Shown here piece after piece: positions 1-7,671 of a stretch of DNA of 13,019 bases (positions within the stretch are counted from its first letter, which is position 1; every line of letters begins with the position of its first letter). The position numbers and the translations under genes were made by a program. The DNA comes from Ktedonobacterales bacterium (GTDB lineage: Bacteria; Chloroflexota; Ktedonobacteria; Ktedonobacterales; JADMIN01): the NCBI GenBank assembly GCA_025450405.1, contig JANWHL010000079.1:1-13019 (forward strand), in the 5' to 3' direction. The notes beneath the pieces were generated by a model. The model was not told the origin of the DNA. It saw only the letters and a program-made list of their open reading frames with translations, and did not search any database.

Positions 1-45
1 GGTGGGTTGTGGCCCTGTTTATCATTCTGCGTGTTTTATCCCTGT

Positions 46-91
46 GTGGTGGGGGGGGGGGCCCCATCCCTCCGCCCCCCCCCCACTCCAC
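46..91. terminator. G11/C10 hairpin, possible terminator of the operon ending at 109
   Basis: A run of 11 G (51-61) faces a run of 10 C (75-84). Together with flanking GTGG (46-49) and CCAC (88-91) they form a very stable hairpin with a small bulge and a loop of about 13 bases. It lies just past the stop codon of the minus-strand gene ending at 109, so in that transcript it sits where a terminator would be. There is no U-tract after the stem on either strand, so classical intrinsic termination is not clearly supported. The G-run could also form a G-quadruplex. Its exact length is the kind of thing sequencing gets wrong. Confidence 0.4.
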
Positions 92-108
92 TGTTGTCGC
101 CTCGGGGC

Positions 109-2226
109 TCAGTTGCCGGTCGCGTCGATGCCACTGATGCCGTAGAGGATGCCGACCTGGCAGTAGCGGTCGCCCTGCGTGTTCGGCTTGACATCGGAGA
201 GGTCGGTTCCGTCGCCCTCGACGACATTGTACAGATAGACGTCGTGCTTGTCCGCCAGCCAGTTGCTGATGCTGCCCTTGAACTGCGCGAACGCCGGGCT
301 CTTGGCGGGGATGGGCACGACGAAGCTCACGAAGAGCCCCGGCTGCTTCTGCTCGGGCCGGTGGTCGCTCACCGTCGCGGAGTCCGTCCCGGCGAACAGC
401 TTGCCCACGATCTCCTGGGTCCGAGTGAGCGCCAGCTCCGGTGCGACACCGCCCGGATTGCTACTGGACGTGCCGCCCGACCGCGCCGCGGCCGCGCGCG
501 ACTGCGCGCGCTGGCTCACCAGGCCGGTGGTGTCGGCGGAGATGGCCGCGAACGCGAATCCGGACTCGTTGATGTTGCGGACCACGGTGACGAAGGAGGG
601 ATTGGTCGGGTCGTGGAGTGGCCCGAGGAGCATCCCCGAGAGACTCTCGGCCACCACCTTGTCGGCATTGGGCTCACCCAGCGAGCGATAGAGCGGCGAG
701 CGGTGGTCCACCAGGACGCTGGTGTGCACAGCGGTGTCGCCGTGCGCCAACTTGGTGCTCGATAGCTGCTTCAGCTGGCCATAAGCCTCGTTGTGATGAT
801 TGCTGCCGAGCGGGACGAGACAGACGACGGTGATGGAGACGTTGGGGAGATCGCTCTTCAGTGACTTCAGCGTCCCGGCGCACTGGGCGACCTTTTCGGC
901 ATCGACGATCCAGACCAGAATCTTGTTCGATCCGCCATGGCCCTGGTACGAGCGGATGAGCTGCCCCTTGAGGGCGACCAACGGGTCGCCTTCGCGGGCC
1001 GAGATGGGGCTGATGTCGTTCACACCCTGACGCGCCAGGCGCGTGCGCACGTTCTCGCGGACCGAGGGCTCTTCGGCGTACGCGCCCACTGCCGCCAGGC
1101 CCGAACCCGCGTACATCTTGACCACATCCTCGCACAGGAGGGCGGTGAAGAGGCTGCCGCGGTCGCCGTAGCCAACGATGGCCAGCTCATTCGCGTCGGG
1201 CGACACCGCATGGGGTGGGCGTTCGCGCTTGTGGCCAAAGATCGCCGCGATGCCAAAGATCAGGTCCGGGATGATGGACGTGGCGAGGACCTGGAGGGCA
1301 TCGGACAACTGGACCAGCACCAGGGCGACCAGGCGCAAGACGAGCCCGATCAGACCGCCCGCCAGCGCCAGCAGGATGGCCAGGCCGCGAATGGCGCCCC
1401 ACGCGCCCAGGAAGACCACCAGGACTTCGAGGACACCAAGCAGGGTGGCGAGCAGGATGGCCAGGATGGGGACCGATTGCGCCTGTGAAATGAGGAGCTG
1501 GCCTTCGAAGAAGAGCGCGCCCACCACGAGGATGCTGAGCAGTAGACTGACCACGGAGATGATCAGCAGCATGCGGCGTTTACCATCACTGAGGTTGGGG
1601 AAGAGCCGTGCCGGCGGCGGCAGGACGTTGAGGAAATCGAGGGTGAGCGCGCCAGTCAGCAGGATGATGGAGACGAAGAGGGCGCCAGTGAGCTCGCTGA
1701 GCAGTGTCAGATTCCCGATGGGCGAGGGCAGGGACGGAAACAGCACGGCCTGGAGGCGCAGGATGGCGAAGACGAAATCGGCGGCGGCGATCACGATGAC
1801 CGTGGCGAGATAGAGGAGGCGGGTGAAAATCGTCTCGGGGATCCAGATTAGCGGGTCATCATGGTCAACGTTTTCCGCGGCGGCACTCTGCTTGGTCCCG
1901 GCCGGCGCTTTGTCTCCGGCCGGAGTCCCCGCGCCGGGCGCCTGCCCGCCCGCGGCCGCGCTGGGTGAGCTGGGTGCTGGCGGCGCGGCCTGGCTCTGGG
2001 TGCTGCTGTGGCCCGCGCCGAGGAGCACGCCGCGCAGGATGTTGAAGAGCTCCTTCGCGCCGGTGTCCGCCTCGGCAGCCAGCGCGCCAACCAGGCGCCC
2101 GACGATCTGAATCGCCTGCCCAATCAAACTCGCCACGTTCTCGGGAACGACGATGATCAGGATGAGCAGGACGATGCCGGAGATGATGGCGGCGATGGCC
2201 CAGGGAGCGAGCGGAAGAGCGGACAT
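109..2226 (-). CDS. Multi-pass membrane protein with large soluble C-terminal domain, function unknown
   Basis: Intact 705-residue protein ending in TGA. Visible layout: one hydrophobic helix at about residues 9-30; an Ala/Gly/Pro/Ser-rich low-complexity linker at about 72-120; five to six hydrophobic helices between about 135 and 330; then a charged break (GHKRERPP, 331-338) and a soluble domain of about 370 residues. That domain opens with a beta strand and glycine turn (ELAIVGYGDRG, 347-357). Further strand-like segments follow (ILVWIVDAE, ITVVCLVPLG), with a Ser/Gly/Ala-rich insert near 580-605. This alternating pattern suggests a Rossmann- or tubulin-like fold, but no canonical GGGTG loop is visible, so the fold is only a guess. 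The start is fixed by a perfect Shine-Dalgarno inside the end of the upstream lipoprotein gene, two bases away; the pair is surely one operon. It probably acts at the cytoplasmic membrane with the soluble domain inside. No family was recognised with certainty. Confidence 0.85.
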   Translation of the reverse strand: MSALPLAPWAIAAIISGIVLLILIIVVPENVASLIGQAIQIVGRLVGALAAEADTGAKELFNILRGVLLGAGHSSTQSQAAPPAPSSPSAAAGGQAPGAGTPAGDKAPAGTKQSAAAENVDHDDPLIWIPETIFTRLLYLATVIVIAAADFVFAILRLQAVLFPSLPSPIGNLTLLSELTGALFVSIILLTGALTLDFLNVLPPPARLFPNLSDGKRRMLLIISVVSLLLSILVVGALFFEGQLLISQAQSVPILAILLATLLGVLEVLVVFLGAWGAIRGLAILLALAGGLIGLVLRLVALVLVQLSDALQVLATSIIPDLIFGIAAIFGHKRERPPHAVSPDANELAIVGYGDRGSLFTALLCEDVVKMYAGSGLAAVGAYAEEPSVRENVRTRLARQGVNDISPISAREGDPLVALKGQLIRSYQGHGGSNKILVWIVDAEKVAQCAGTLKSLKSDLPNVSITVVCLVPLGSNHHNEAYGQLKQLSSTKLAHGDTAVHTSVLVDHRSPLYRSLGEPNADKVVAESLSGMLLGPLHDPTNPSFVTVVRNINESGFAFAAISADTTGLVSQRAQSRAAAARSGGTSSSNPGGVAPELALTRTQEIVGKLFAGTDSATVSDHRPEQKQPGLFVSFVVPIPAKSPAFAQFKGSISNWLADKHDVYLYNVVEGDGTDLSDVKPNTQGDRYCQVGILYGISGIDATGN

Positions 2227-2228
2227 CT

Positions 2229-3110
2229 CTAGCTACCTCCGAACAGGGTGGACAACGCGTTCGACTGTGCAGCGTCGTAGAACCGGATGGACGCCGCGCC
2301 CGACGTCCGGAAGACATTGGTCCAGTACGCGGCGTTCTGTGCGCACGGGCCGGCGGTCTGGCACACGTAGTAGATGACCTTGACGATGACGCCACTCAGG
2401 GCGTGCGCTTTCGCGAAATCCGAGGTGAAGTCCACGTTCGTGTTGTTCTGCATGTCCGACGCGATGATCAGATACTTGGTGGCAGATTGGCCCTGGAAGC
2501 GGTCGCGGGCCAATTGCAGACATCCCCACACACTCGTGGCGGTGTTGTCCACCGCCGGATTCAGCACTGCCAGCCGGTTGGCGTCCGTCGCGACCTGACC
2601 GCGCGTGGTGCGCACCTCGTTGTTGACCTGGGCCACCGCGGCGTTGTATGAGATGATTCCGTTGTTCTCCTGAACCGCCACGGCCGTCGCGGTCGCCGAA
2701 TACGAGACTGGGTTGGTCTGCGGCGGTGTGGGGAATGGAGTGGGGAGCGCTGGATAGTTTTCGACGGGAGGCACGAGGAATGGCGAGAGCGTCGTGCCCG
2801 ATTCGAAGGTATGGCTGTTGATCAGCGTGGCGTATAGGACGGCCCCGCCTGAGTTGGGGATGATTGTTTGGACGAGACTGTGCGCTACCAGCGCATTCGC
2901 GTAATGGAATTCGGCGCGGGGATAACTGCCCGTATCATCCATGCAATACTGCACCAGGAGCGGGCCGCGATATGGAGATGGCGACGTGGGCACGGGCGTG
3001 ACCGCCGCAGGCGGGGTGGTGGTCGCGGTGAATGGGATCGTACAGGCGACGAACATCGTAATGAGGCCAAGGCTTGCCAGCAGCGGAACGACGCGGCGCT
3101 TGAGCACCAT
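2229..3110 (-). CDS. VWA-like lipoprotein, function unknown
   Basis: Intact 293-residue protein. The N-terminus is a lipoprotein-type signal: basic MVLKRR, a hydrophobic stretch, then FVAC with Cys23 as the likely lipidated residue, although Phe at -3 is not ideal for a lipobox. A Thr/Pro-rich tether follows (residues about 28-48). The mature domain starts LLVQYCMDDTGS, giving a D58-x-T60-x-S62 pattern that resembles the metal-binding MIDAS motif of von Willebrand factor A domains. Later YLIIASDMQNNT resembles the second VWA strand and Asp loop, and the end (VIVKVIYYVCQ) fits another core strand. A Pro/Thr-rich insertion and a Val/Asn-rich helix separate these parts. VWA domains bind protein partners through a metal ion; here the likely partner is the membrane protein encoded just downstream. 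The RBS is weak (GGACAGG). TAG stop. Assignment to VWA rests on motif shape only. Confidence 0.8.
   Translation of the reverse strand: MVLKRRVVPLLASLGLITMFVACTIPFTATTTPPAAVTPVPTSPSPYRGPLLVQYCMDDTGSYPRAEFHYANALVAHSLVQTIIPNSGGAVLYATLINSHTFESGTTLSPFLVPPVENYPALPTPFPTPPQTNPVSYSATATAVAVQENNGIISYNAAVAQVNNEVRTTRGQVATDANRLAVLNPAVDNTATSVWGCLQLARDRFQGQSATKYLIIASDMQNNTNVDFTSDFAKAHALSGVIVKVIYYVCQTAGPCAQNAAYWTNVFRTSGAASIRFYDAAQSNALSTLFGGS
2235..2240 (-). promoter_or_regulatory. Shine-Dalgarno GGAGGT of the 705-residue membrane protein gene
   Basis: On the minus strand GGAGGT lies eight bases before the ATG at 2226 and inside the last codons (Gly-Gly-Ser) of the upstream gene, whose TAG stop is at 2229-2231. 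A full consensus site at ideal spacing fixes the start of the downstream gene. It also implies translational coupling of the two proteins. Confidence 0.85.
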
Positions 3111-3207
3111 GGCGCGTGCACCTGTCCTTTCACGGTAGGAGTGCCGAACGCGGCCCCGCCGGCGACGTGCGGTCGGGTTTACGTGAGGTCGATCAACATC
3201 CGGCCGC

Positions 3208-3241
3208 GGGGTTGCGCGGGGTTGCGCGGGGTTGCGCGGGG
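3208..3241 (+). repeat. Tandem 10-bp repeat with four GGGG tracts (G-quadruplex type)
   Basis: Three exact copies of GTTGCGCGGG lie at 3211-3240. They create four GGGG tracts (3208-3211, 3218-3221, 3228-3231, 3238-3241) separated by identical six-base TTGCGC loops. This matches the pattern for an intramolecular G-quadruplex on the plus strand. It lies in the putative leader of the minus-strand lipoprotein operon, so the G-rich strand is the template strand for that operon and the RNA is C-rich. Confidence 0.8.
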
Positions 3242-3329
3242 AGGGTCCGGCACCTCGGTCATGGCCGGCGACGCGCGAGCGACCGGCCGGGCCAGTCCAC
3301 GTAAGAACGGCTGCCAGGGACCTGCCTCG

Positions 3330-3358
3330 ATAGTATCATGCGGCCGGCCTGGTGTCTA
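3330..3358 (-). promoter_or_regulatory. Candidate sigma70-type promoter of the lipoprotein operon
   Basis: Read on the minus strand, TAGACA (3358-3353; five of six matches to TTGACA) is followed after exactly 17 bases by TACTAT (3335-3330; four of six matches to TATAAT). Transcription would start near 3323, giving a leader of about 210 nucleotides before the ATG at 3110. That leader spans the 10-bp tandem repeat. The spacing and its place upstream of the operon support the call, but it is a short-motif match only. Confidence 0.4.
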
Positions 3359-3420
3359 GCCTCAGCCGTAGCGGGCGCGGATTGCCTGGTGGTGGACCTC
3401 AGCCGTCCGGTAGCACACCT

Positions 3421-3446
3421 GAGGCCAAATCACGAGGCCAATTCAC
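3421..3446. repeat. 13-bp tandem repeat GAGGCCAAATCAC / GAGGCCAATTCAC
   Basis: Two adjacent 13-base units (3421-3433 and 3434-3446) match at 12 of 13 positions. They lie about 60 bases upstream of the candidate promoter of the small CxxC gene, a position suitable for binding an activator as two head-to-tail monomers. No known regulator is assigned. Confidence 0.6.
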
Positions 3447-3470
3447 GGCGCGCACCTGATTGCGCCTGAA

Positions 3471-3502
3471 ATCGCGCCGGCGAAATGGACATTTGGCGCG
3501 AT
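3471..3502. promoter_or_regulatory. Imperfect palindrome, possible operator or hairpin
   Basis: The outer arms ATCGCGCC (3471-3478) and GGCGCGAT (3495-3502) are perfect inverted repeats. Inside them AAATG (3483-3487) and CATTT (3490-3494) form a second perfect inverted pair around GA. Only the GGCG at 3479-3482 is unpaired. The element ends two bases before the candidate -35 box at 3505, so a dimeric regulator bound here could contact or block polymerase. Confidence 0.5.
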
Positions 3503-3504
3503 AC

Positions 3505-3533
3505 TTGCGGTTTGTCAACGTTTGTGTTAGCAT
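3505..3533 (+). promoter_or_regulatory. Candidate promoter of the small CxxC gene
   Basis: TTGCGG (3505-3510) and TAGCAT (3528-3533) are separated by 17 bases in the most AT-rich patch of the intergenic region. Both boxes are only partial matches to the sigma70 consensus. The leader to the ATG at 3703 would be about 160 nucleotides. Reported because of spacing and position, with low certainty. Confidence 0.25.
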
Positions 3534-3702
3534 ACGGATGGGCCGGTGCGCCGAGCGATTGCGGGCGGATGACGTGCTTGAACACGACAGGCGAGGACAT
3601 CGCCGCGCGCTCGGAATTGGTCCATGGGGCCCACGTGGCACGTCGGGAGGCGTTCCAAGCAGGGTCCCACAGGGTGGCCAGCGAGGCCGAAAGGAGACGG
3701 GG

Positions 3703-3996
3703 ATGGACAAGGTACGACGCGGCGGGCTGGACACGCTCTTCGCTGGTGCCGGCCGCGCCCCGGCCGAGCGCGCACCGACAGAGATTGGCCAGCACGGCTG
3801 CACGGGCTGCCGGGAGCGCCCGGACCTGCACTGCGCGGCTTGTGGCGCGCCCGCGAGTGTCTGGACCGAGGCTGGCGATGGGCGGCACGCGGTGGCGTGG
3901 TGTGCCCGCTGCCTCGCTTTGCTGCTGAGCGGTCGTCCGGAAAGCGCGGAGCCGCTGATGTACCTCTTTGCGGAGGTCCCCGCGGTGAGCGCGTAA
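3703..3996 (+). CDS. Small protein with three CxxC pairs, possible zinc-binding protein
   Basis: A 97-residue protein starting at the ATG at 3703, chosen because AAGGAGA (3691-3697) precedes it at good spacing; the frame is open further upstream but without any such signal. The N-terminal 30 residues are Ala/Arg/Gly-rich. The middle reads CTGC-x7-CAAC (about residues 33-47) and then WCARC about 20 residues later, giving three CxxC knuckles of the sort that hold Zn2+ in zinc ribbons. The C-terminal 25 residues are moderately hydrophobic (LALLLSG, PLMYLFAEV) and could pack as a helix. TAA stop. It stands alone, divergent from the lipoprotein operon and convergent with the two-component genes. 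Function is unknown; a nucleic-acid-binding or metal-binding adaptor is the simplest reading. Confidence 0.65.
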   Translation: MDKVRRGGLDTLFAGAGRAPAERAPTEIGQHGCTGCRERPDLHCAACGAPASVWTEAGDGRHAVAWCARCLALLLSGRPESAEPLMYLFAEVPAVSA

Positions 3997-4210
3997 GTCC
4001 TGTGGCGGCCGTCAGCGATGGGCCTGAAAATCGCGGCGGGACGGGCAGCGGCGCCTCGACAACAGGGTTATTTACGGGAGAATCCTGAACTATGGGCGGG
4101 GTTGTGCGGGCGGCCGACGCCGGGGGCGCAGGTCCGGCAGCGGCGCGGCTAGAGGGCGACTTTCGAGCGGATCATCGTCCGGGTTCGGTGGAGTGGGGAC
4201 CAGGCGTGGG

Positions 4211-4238
4211 CCATGCCGCCCTTGGACCATGCCGCCCT
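4211..4238. repeat. 12-bp direct repeat CCATGCCGCCCT
   Basis: Two exact copies (4211-4222 and 4227-4238) lie with a 16-base period in the gap between the convergent small CxxC gene and the response regulator. The gap 3997-4253 otherwise shows no gene and no clear terminator on either strand. Confidence 0.5.
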
Positions 4239-4253
4239 CGCTGTGCGCGACCG

Positions 4254-4946
4254 TCAGCGTGGCAGCCAGCGGTAGCCCACGCCCGGCTCGGTCACGGGAA
4301 AGGTGGGATTGGCGGGGTCGGCCTCCAACCTGTGTCGCAGGCGGCCCATGTAGACACGGAGATATTCGTGTTCCCCGCCGTATTCTGGCCCCCAGACGCG
4401 CTGCAGCAGCAGGCGATGCGCCAGCACTTTGCCGGCGTTGAGCACGAGCTGTTCGAGCAGCGCGAACTCAGTCGGCGTCAGGCGCACTTCCGCGCCTCCC
4501 CGGCGCACAACATGCCCCTCCAGGTCGATCTCCAGGTCCCCGTAACGGCGCAATCCCGTCGCGGGCGGCACGGCATCCCAGCGCGCGCGGCGCAGGACCG
4601 CCCGCACTCGCGCGAGTAGCTCCTCGACGCCGAAGGGTTTGGTGAGGTAGTCATCGGCGCCCAGATCGAGCGCCGCCACCCGATCGCTCTCGGCGTCCAG
4701 CGCGGTCAACATGATGATGCGCACCGTCGAGCGCTCGCGGACCCGGGCGCAGACCTCGAGTCCGTCCAGTCGCGGCATCATGATATCAAGGATCAGGAGT
4801 TGGGGCTACTCACGCTCCCACACGGCCAGCGCCTCGAGGCCGTTACTGGCCTCGCGGACCTCGAAGTCGCGCGCGCGTAGGTTGCGTCCGATGAAATCGC
4901 GCAGCGGCGCTTCGTCCTCGGCGATGAGGACGCGTTTGGGCGGCAT
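4254..4946 (-). pseudogene. OmpR/KdpE-type response regulator interrupted by an in-frame TAG
   Basis: Read through, the gene encodes 230 residues, the normal length of OmpR-family regulators. The receiver domain has the acidic pocket (VLIAEDEAPLRDF, residues 6-18), the phosphoacceptor Asp54 in LILDIMMP, the conserved Thr in IIMLTA and the Lys in YLTKPF. The winged-helix domain (LTPTEFALLEQL, then VWGPEYGGEHEYLRVYMGRLR and a GVGYRW end) most resembles KdpE. Codon 47 (4806-4808) is TAG, between WERE and PQLLILD, in the same frame and with no loss of alignment; neighbours in the family commonly have Lys, Arg, Gln or Glu-like residues there. As read, only a 46-residue fragment is made, unless translation restarts at a Met after the break, which would lack the pocket acids. 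The start follows the kinase stop by two bases, with GGAG eight bases upstream. No kdpFABC genes are in view, so the KdpE likeness is structural and not evidence of potassium control. Confidence 0.85.
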
Positions 4947-4948
4947 CC

Positions 4949-7671
4949 TCACATCTCCGTTTCGCGTTCGCTGAGTATGCCCGCTGGCTCCCCGTCGCGT
5001 GGTGGGGCCTCCTCGCGCGCGACGGGAAGGGTGAGCCGGATCGTCGTCCCCGCCGAGCCACTCTCCGCCGCGACGCTCCCCCCATGGGCCTCGATAAAGG
5101 CTTTGCAGATGGCCAGACCAAGCCCCGTTCCCTGCGAGCGGCGCTCCAGGCCGGGCCGCCCGATAGAAGCGCTCGAACAGGTGCGGCAGCTCGTCCGGGG
5201 CGATGCCCGGTCCATCGTCGCTGACCGCGAGCTCGACCATCGCGCCGCGTTCCGCCGCCACCACACGCACGTGGCCGCCGCCATACGCCGCGGCGTTCGC
5301 CAGCACATTGCGCAGCGCCACCTCGACGCGGGTGCGATCGACGTCTAGCGGCGGGAGGTCGGGGCGCAGTTCAAGCGAGACCCGCGGCAGGGTGGGGCCA
5401 TGCCGGCGGCGCGCGCCTTCCATGAGCGCCGCGAGGGGCACCGGCCGGCGATGCAGCGGCAACAGGCCCGCCTGCTGGCGTGAGAGGTCGAGCAGGTCGC
5501 GCACCAGGCCCGCAAGGCGGTCCGCCTCGTCGCTGATGGTGAGCAGACTCTTGCGCTGGTCTTCCGGCGACCAGGCGACGTCGTCTTGCAGCAGTGTGGA
5601 GGCATGCCCCTTGATGGCCGCCAGCGGGGTCCGTACCTCGTGGCCGACGGCCGCCAGCAGCGTCGTCTTGAATTCGTCCACCTCGCGCTCGCGTGTGACA
5701 TCACGCAACAACAGCCCGCGTCCGATCGTCTCACCGTCTTCGTCGTGGACATCGAACAGGCGCAGGTGGAGCGCGCGGCCCGCCGTCGTCTCGACGACCC
5801 AATCCCCGTGCCGGCCAGCTTCCGCCCGTGCCAGTGAGCGGTCATAGACCGCGGGGTCGGCCGCCGCGGCCCGCAAAACCGCGTGGATGTCGCCAATGGT
5901 CCCGCGCGCCAGGGCACCATCCGCCACCCCGGTGAGCGCCGCGGCGCTGGGATTGGCGTACAGCACGGAGCCGTCGGCGCTGGTCAGGACGAGGCCGTCG
6001 CTCACGCTGCCCATGATGGCGTCGAGCCGCCGCTTCTCCAGTCGCGTTTCCTGGTAGAGCCGCGCGTTCTCGGCAGCCACCTCGCGGAGCCGCTCGTCGC
6101 TGCGCTCATAGAGCACCGCGTGCTCCCAGGCCAGCGCGGCGTAGTTCGTGAAGATCAAGAGCAGGTCGATTTCGTCGTCGGTGAATGGCTGGGGGGGCGG
6201 AGCGGTGCACCAGCAGCACCACACCGCCGATGTGCCGGCTGATGATAGGGATCGCCAGGAGCGCGCGGAACCCCTCGCTGTAAGAGAGAGGCGGGAATGC
6301 CTGGCCGTCAGCGGCGACGCGCTGGACGGGCGTGCCGTCGCCGCAGGGCGAGCGCCGCCGGATAGGTCGAATCGTCCGGCGGGATTGCGACCGCGTGATC
6401 GTACGCGTCGCCGTGGCCGTCGCTGACCAGCACGCGCAGAACACCGTGCTCGTCGGGCACGAACACCGCGGCGGCCTGGACATCGACCAGCCGGCGTACC
6501 TCCTGAATGATCGTGCCGACGACCAAGCGCGGGTCGAGTGACCGGGTCACCGCATTGGAGGTATCGAGCAGTGTGCGTAGTTGGCCGAGCTGGGCCAGCA
6601 CGTCACGCTCCAGGCGTACGAGCGAGCGCGCCAAGCCGCCCACTTCGTCCTCGCGCCCCGCGAGCGCCGTGCTCGCTGGCGGAACCGGACGCTTGGGGCG
6701 CGGGATCGTTAGATGGAGGACGGCCAGGGCGTGGAGCGGGTAGATGACCCGATTGAGCAGCATCAGCCAGAACACGAGCCCGCCGAGCGCGAAGAAGAGG
6801 ACGGCCCCCATGAGTCCAAGGTGCAGCCAGGTGATCACGGCCAGCGCATCGTCCGTGGGGCGTTCTACGATGACCGCCCAGCCGGGGCCGAGGACGGGGG
6901 TGGCGCTGAAAAGCTCCTGCCCGTCCAGTCCTTCGCCGATCGCGGTGGTGGGAATCCCTCGCAGTGCTTGTTGCGGGCCCGGCAGGGTGTTCACCACGGT
7001 ATCGAGCAAGAGCGTTGGGTCGTCCGACGCGATGATCGCCGCCCGGGAGTCGATGACGTTGATCCGCAGGTGTCGGTGCTGCCGCGCCTGATAGTGGACC
7101 ACGCTCACGAGTGGTTTGCTGAGATCATCGAGCGCCAGGCTGATCGCGAGGATGCCCACCACCTGGCCGGCTGGGTCACGCACCGTCTGGGCGATGACGA
7201 CGCCCGCCGTGAAGGTTCCATGGTGCACGAGGCCAACATCGAAGACCGGCGAGTTCGTCTGGAGCGCGCGCCGGACGATGTCGGGCGGCTCGAATTCGCT
7301 CCCAAGCGCCGATGCCGCCGCGGGGACGGAGACCTGAAGCGCGCCAAACTGGTCAATCCAGTATACATGGTCCATGTCCGGGCGCGCGGCCGTCGCCGCC
7401 GCGAACGCGCTCACCATCGCGCTCTGGTCGCCAAAGCGCACAACGTCGAGACTGGCGAGCGCGTTCAACGCGGATTCGGCGTCGTGGAAGGTGAGGCTGG
7501 TCTGCGTAGCGATTTGCTGGGCCAAGGAATGTCGGCGTCCTGAACCTGGTCGCGAAGGCACGCTTCGAGGATGGCGCTCACACCCGCCCTGGTGCCGATG
7601 ACAACCGCGACAAACACCAAATACACGCCGAGCATCTGCAGTAAGAGCGACCGGCGCACAAATCGAGGCAT
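4949..7671 (-). pseudogene. Membrane-bound sensor histidine kinase with four frameshifts
   Basis: Joining the reading frames gives an otherwise normal kinase. Order: transmembrane helix (residues about 10-29), a large extracytoplasmic Cache-like sensor, a second helix (near 6850-6750), a HAMP-like linker, a GAF domain (about 6540-6110), a PAS domain (about 6030-5700), HisKA with the phospho-His in GHEVRTPLAAIKGH (His codon 5640-5642), then HATPase with the N box (ALRNVLANAAAYGG), G1 box (VSDDGPGIAP), F box (LFERFYR) and G2 box (GTGLGLAICKAF). Frame breaks lie at about 7526-7530 (one base missing), 6341-6348 (one extra), 6191-6197 (one extra in a run of seven G) and 5150-5165 (one extra). Correcting them leaves 2721 bases, exactly 907 codons, which supports this reconstruction. 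The start at 7671 has GAAGGG upstream; the TGA stop is two bases from the response regulator start. It would phosphorylate that regulator. Either a decayed gene or a cluster of indel errors. Confidence 0.85.

Larger units (their letters stand above)
3111..3702. other. Divergent intergenic region between the lipoprotein operon and the small CxxC gene
   Basis: About 590 bases with no convincing gene. Besides the elements listed separately it holds a direct repeat CCTCAGCCGT at 3360-3369 and 3397-3406. Base composition dips locally around 3483-3535, the most AT-rich patch of the region and typical of promoter DNA in a high-GC genome. Long open frames crossing it show no plausible start signal and read as Arg/Ala/Gly-rich shadows. 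Confidence 0.6.

Noticed and set aside
937..1488. Long open frame on the plus strand opposite the 705-residue membrane protein gene
   Set aside because: No RBS; Asp/Gln/Arg-rich composition is the mirror of hydrophobic Leu/Ile/Val codons on the other strand. Shadow.
3208..3446. CRISPR array
   Set aside because: Repeats are 10-13 bases, directly adjacent, with no spacers and no cas genes.
4092..4619. Plus-strand open frame with a GGGAGAA before its ATG
   Set aside because: Apart from its first 160 bases it is antisense to the response regulator's DNA-binding domain, and the translation has no domain-like pattern.
4254..4946. Naming the regulator KdpE
   Set aside because: The DNA-binding domain resembles KdpE, but the partner kinase lacks the KdpD N-terminal domains and no potassium transporter genes are present.
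4806..6224. A single hybrid kinase with a C-terminal receiver in one frame
   Set aside because: The continuous frame skips the kinase G2 box, which is present in another frame and ends in its own TGA right before the regulator's RBS and ATG. The apparent fusion is a by-product of the frameshift near 5160.
6713..7543. 276-codon plus-strand frame opposite the sensor kinase
   Set aside because: Antisense to a clearly recognisable Cache/HAMP kinase region; Arg/Glu/Asp-rich shadow with no RBS.
4949..7671. Programmed ribosomal frameshifting in the sensor kinase
   Set aside because: Four shifts of differing direction without slippery heptamers or following stem structures; programmed shifting uses one such site. 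Decay or sequencing error is simpler.
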